From Lunularia cruciata (Eukaryota; Streptophyta; Marchantiopsida; Lunulariales; Lunulariaceae), in NCBI GenBank assembly GCA_948567375.1, contig OX419762.1:40343034-40407033 (forward strand): a stretch of DNA of 64,000 nt, given 5' to 3'. A program made the translations under genes and the position numbers. Under the pieces are notes generated by a model. The model was given only the letters and a program-made list of their open reading frames with translations, ran no database searches and had not been told where the DNA came from. Of this stretch, positions 61,076 through 64,000 are shown piece after piece. Numbering within the stretch: position 1 is the first letter of the stretch; the number at the start of each line of letters is the position of its first letter.

Positions 61076-64000
61076 GATAGGAATGTAAACATTTATGTAA
61101 ATCATCTTGCGGCATATTTACAAACACTTCTTGAATCTAATCCTCCATCTTTAAACTTCGTGCATTCATCTTTGCTTGATCAATTCTTACTATAGATTTG
61201 ATTCTAGTTTGCATCTCATCCTTTCTAATCAACCCAATAACAACTATAGTGATATACATTTCTTCTTGAGAGTGCCAAAATAGGTAACATCTTTATCAAA
61301 GGTGACAAATAGCTATTGCTCAAATATAAGAATTTTTATTTTGTGATTTTTTCTTAATAATTATTTTGATCATATAATATATAAAACCATATAACATTTG
61401 CACAATCAACTTGCATATAATGGTATTCAAGCCATGGTAGTACTAGAATAATAATATAGTGCAAAGGTGTAACTATGAATTTTATTGATTTTGTATACAA
61501 TTGTTACATATTTTGTAGAAGTATTAGATTTGGATTCCAAACAATAGGTCATTTTCTTCCATCAACCATCATAAGAAAAATTCCTTTCACGAAAAAACTA
61601 AAGCCTTAATCTACTTTGCAAATTGCATTGATATGTAATTTTTTGAACTATCATAATTCACCAAAATAGTTTAAGGATGAACTTGGATAGTACCATACAC
61701 TAGTGAAACAAAATGGTATAGGTTGAGCTCCAAATCCTATCAGAAATATAGGTGCTCCTAGTAAGTTGCTTGACTAGCCTTATTGAGCAATGGCATTTTC
61801 TAGATTAGAGTGCTCTTCCAAGTATTAGGCCTATGCATTTAGTTGGAAATTTTTTATGCAAATTAGAAAATATACAATATAATCTATGCGTTATTAGTAA
61901 TAGAAACATCCACAAATTTAGTATAATTATTCCTTATCAACATGAGTAAGAGGTTTCAGTTGGATAATTATTTATCTCCATAAAATTGTTTCATTCTCTT
62001 GTTTGCAATAGGCTTGCATGACTTATGGAAGTCATGGATATAAAAGTTGAAGAAACAATAAAGTTAAATCTCTTGTCCATTTTCAAATTTTCTTTCTAGT
62101 TGCTAAAATTTCCTCATGAATCTGTCTTTCTTTGTACAAAGTTATAACTATGTATAAAACTACATCTCATTGAATCTCTAAAATCAATATGAGTAATTCA
62201 AGGGGATTGCTCTTCCTTGGACTAATATGTTTTAGCTTTAATAAGAAAATCATGTGTTTCTCTTATTGCTTTGGTGATCTCAACTTGGGTCATACGGGCT
62301 TATTTATCAATTAATTCTTGCTAAGAACCAAATGGAGCCCCAACTATTGTAGTTGCTCCATATAATACCTATGTTGAGTTTTTGCAATGCCATCTAGTTG
62401 GCTTATAGTAAATAGGTTTAATGATTAACATATTCTATGTTGGAGGTATGGAAATATTATTCATAATAAAAATAAATTTTGATACTCTACCTCAATTCAC
62501 ATACTATTAAGTACTAGTTTTGTTTCTAAAAGTGGATATAATGTTTTTTTCTCAATATGCCTTTCCTTCTACTTTTTTGGATTGAGCATTGATCTCTAAT
62601 GCTCAAATGATACAAATTTGATGTTTTTTGTACAAACTGAAAGATTATTCATTACATCTTTTATCCAAATAAAGAAATCAACTACTAAATCCAAACATAA
62701 AGCACATATCCACTTTTGACCATAAGTTATAAAGAAATCACTAAAATTTCATATGAGGAAAGGATAATGTACAAGAAATTTGAACCAAATAGAACACTAT
62801 AGATTGAAAGTAATGAAAGTAATTTTTAATTAGGTATCATATGGATTCAAAATTATAATGGATTTAGAGGTGGTTATTTGCAAAAACTATAGAATCCATC
62901 CATCTTATTTATGCTTTGGTACTAAAGTAAATGACTAATATGCAAGAGAATTAATAAAATAGATAGACTACAAAAGATGGACCAAGAATTGAATAGAATG
63001 TACTCCAAATGCTTGAGATGGCACAAGATCAAGTTATTATAATCAAGATGAGAATAAGCCTAGTTCCTAACTCACTTAGTTGTGAACTCTTGGCCAAGTT
63101 ACTCAATATTAAGATCAATATTAAGAAAGTTTCTCAATACCATAGAATCTAAGAGGACTTCTGTGTACCTTAAAGCATATTAAATCAATTAATAAATAAA
63201 ATAAATTTTTATTTTTGTCTTTTAAAAATTCCTAGATACTTCCAAAAGTTTCAAGTAACTCATAAGATAAAAATATACTAAATAACTATGGTGAATTTTA
63301 ATATTACTAAAAATTTTGATATCCTAGCCAAGGTATCAATTATCTTTGAATATATTGTCTAGTTCCTCCTCCTGACTATCATTCTTTTCTAGTGCTAATT
63401 TTGACCTAATATCAACCACTTGTAGGAGGAGAATTTCATTTGCTCTTGGATCAAATAGTTCTCTCACCTTCCTCCCTTTTAAATCTACATCTATAAGGAT
63501 GAGTGGTGCTTAATTCCCTCGTTAATTAATTTTCCTTTATCTTTATTTTTATTTATTTATTTAAGTAGAACAAATATCCTTATTTTTGTGGATATTGTAA
63601 TGAGATAAGTCTACTTGCTTGTGATATTTATTTTGCTAAATTTTTTTTCATTGTTCGCATTCTTCCTGATCATGCTTCTTTCATATCTTTCAAATCATTA
63701 AGAGATAGAAAACTGACTCATTGTTGTGGCCAAATTCTAGATTTTGCTACAAATTGATGAATCTTGCATAATTTTAAGATTATCTTATTTTTTTTCTTCA
63801 TACAAATTTATAATTGGTCCCTCCTTTCTGAATAACATGGCTCTTTTATGCATATATTGATGTTATTGTTAGTTATATTTAGACTAACTTTAGATAAAAT
63901 AAATTTTCTAATCATGAAATTGAGCAAATAAAATTATGGCTAACTTTTACTTCATAGTAGAATGACAAATTTTGGCCTTTGATTTGAACCTAAATTGAAA
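61076..64000. other. AT-rich repeat-derived DNA, no gene
   Basis: A primer-site-like sequence (tggtattcaagccatgg) at about 61,422-61,438 and a stretch at about 62,885-62,960 resembling 4,870-4,950 hint at decayed LTR-retrotransposon debris. No coding region could be read with confidence. Confidence 0.3.

Overview
The window looks like nuclear DNA of a land plant. It is AT-rich, gene-poor and packed with layered retroelements, and it holds one host gene that I consider intact: a three-exon cytochrome P450 of the CYP71 clan on the minus strand at 52,281-54,299. The species cannot be fixed from the sequence. A LINE encoding a restriction-like endonuclease (RLE) is unusual for flowering plants, where the common LINEs are L1 and RTE types. 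A seedless plant or gymnosperm therefore seems more likely, but this is inference.

Layout. From 1 to 20.6 kb the DNA is a patchwork of old, heavily decayed Ty3/gypsy fossils on both strands. These include gag-protease pieces (1.2-4.0 kb), a small repeat-flanked remnant (5.8-7.8 kb), a minus-strand polyprotein fossil (7.8-13.3 kb) and two fossils of a family whose 3' coding end carries a PHD-finger-like segment (13.4-15.5 kb minus; 16.3-20.6 plus 27.2-28.8 kb plus). A much younger Ty3/gypsy chromovirus, 20,614-27,230, sits inside the integrase region of the plus-strand PHD-type fossil. It has two LTRs of about 755 bp and a 5-bp target duplication, GGAGG.

From 30 to 57 kb the most notable system is one non-LTR retrotransposon family. 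Copy B (37,887-41,604) has an uninterrupted reading frame of 1,055 codons with an N-terminal C2H2 finger, a reverse transcriptase with a LADD catalytic box, a CCHC knuckle and an R2-like RLE. Copy A (33,553-37,250), in the same orientation just upstream, is a close but dead relative. Around them lie 3'-end fragments at 30.2, 37.5, 42.9, 43.5, 51.8 and 54.9 kb. Four of these have direct flanking duplications of differing sequence. A strongly diverged relative lies at 56.3-57.3 kb on the minus strand. The 3' end has no poly(A); it carries two short hairpins, one over the stop codon, and ends in GGTCGCCTT followed by pyrimidines. Together these copies show an RLE-type LINE with no evident fixed target, long resident and possibly still active.

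The rest is intergenic: an unclassified 1.7-kb insertion with a 19-bp target duplication (30.7-32.4 kb), a MITE-like unit (44.7 kb), a decayed satellite of about 435-bp units (45.0-47.2 kb), a minisatellite (48.1 kb), a long CT microsatellite (58.2 kb), a cluster of long hairpins (59.3-59.5 kb), and AT-rich DNA with no supportable gene. I saw no tRNA, rRNA or CRISPR. All comparisons were made by eye; no alignment or database search was run.
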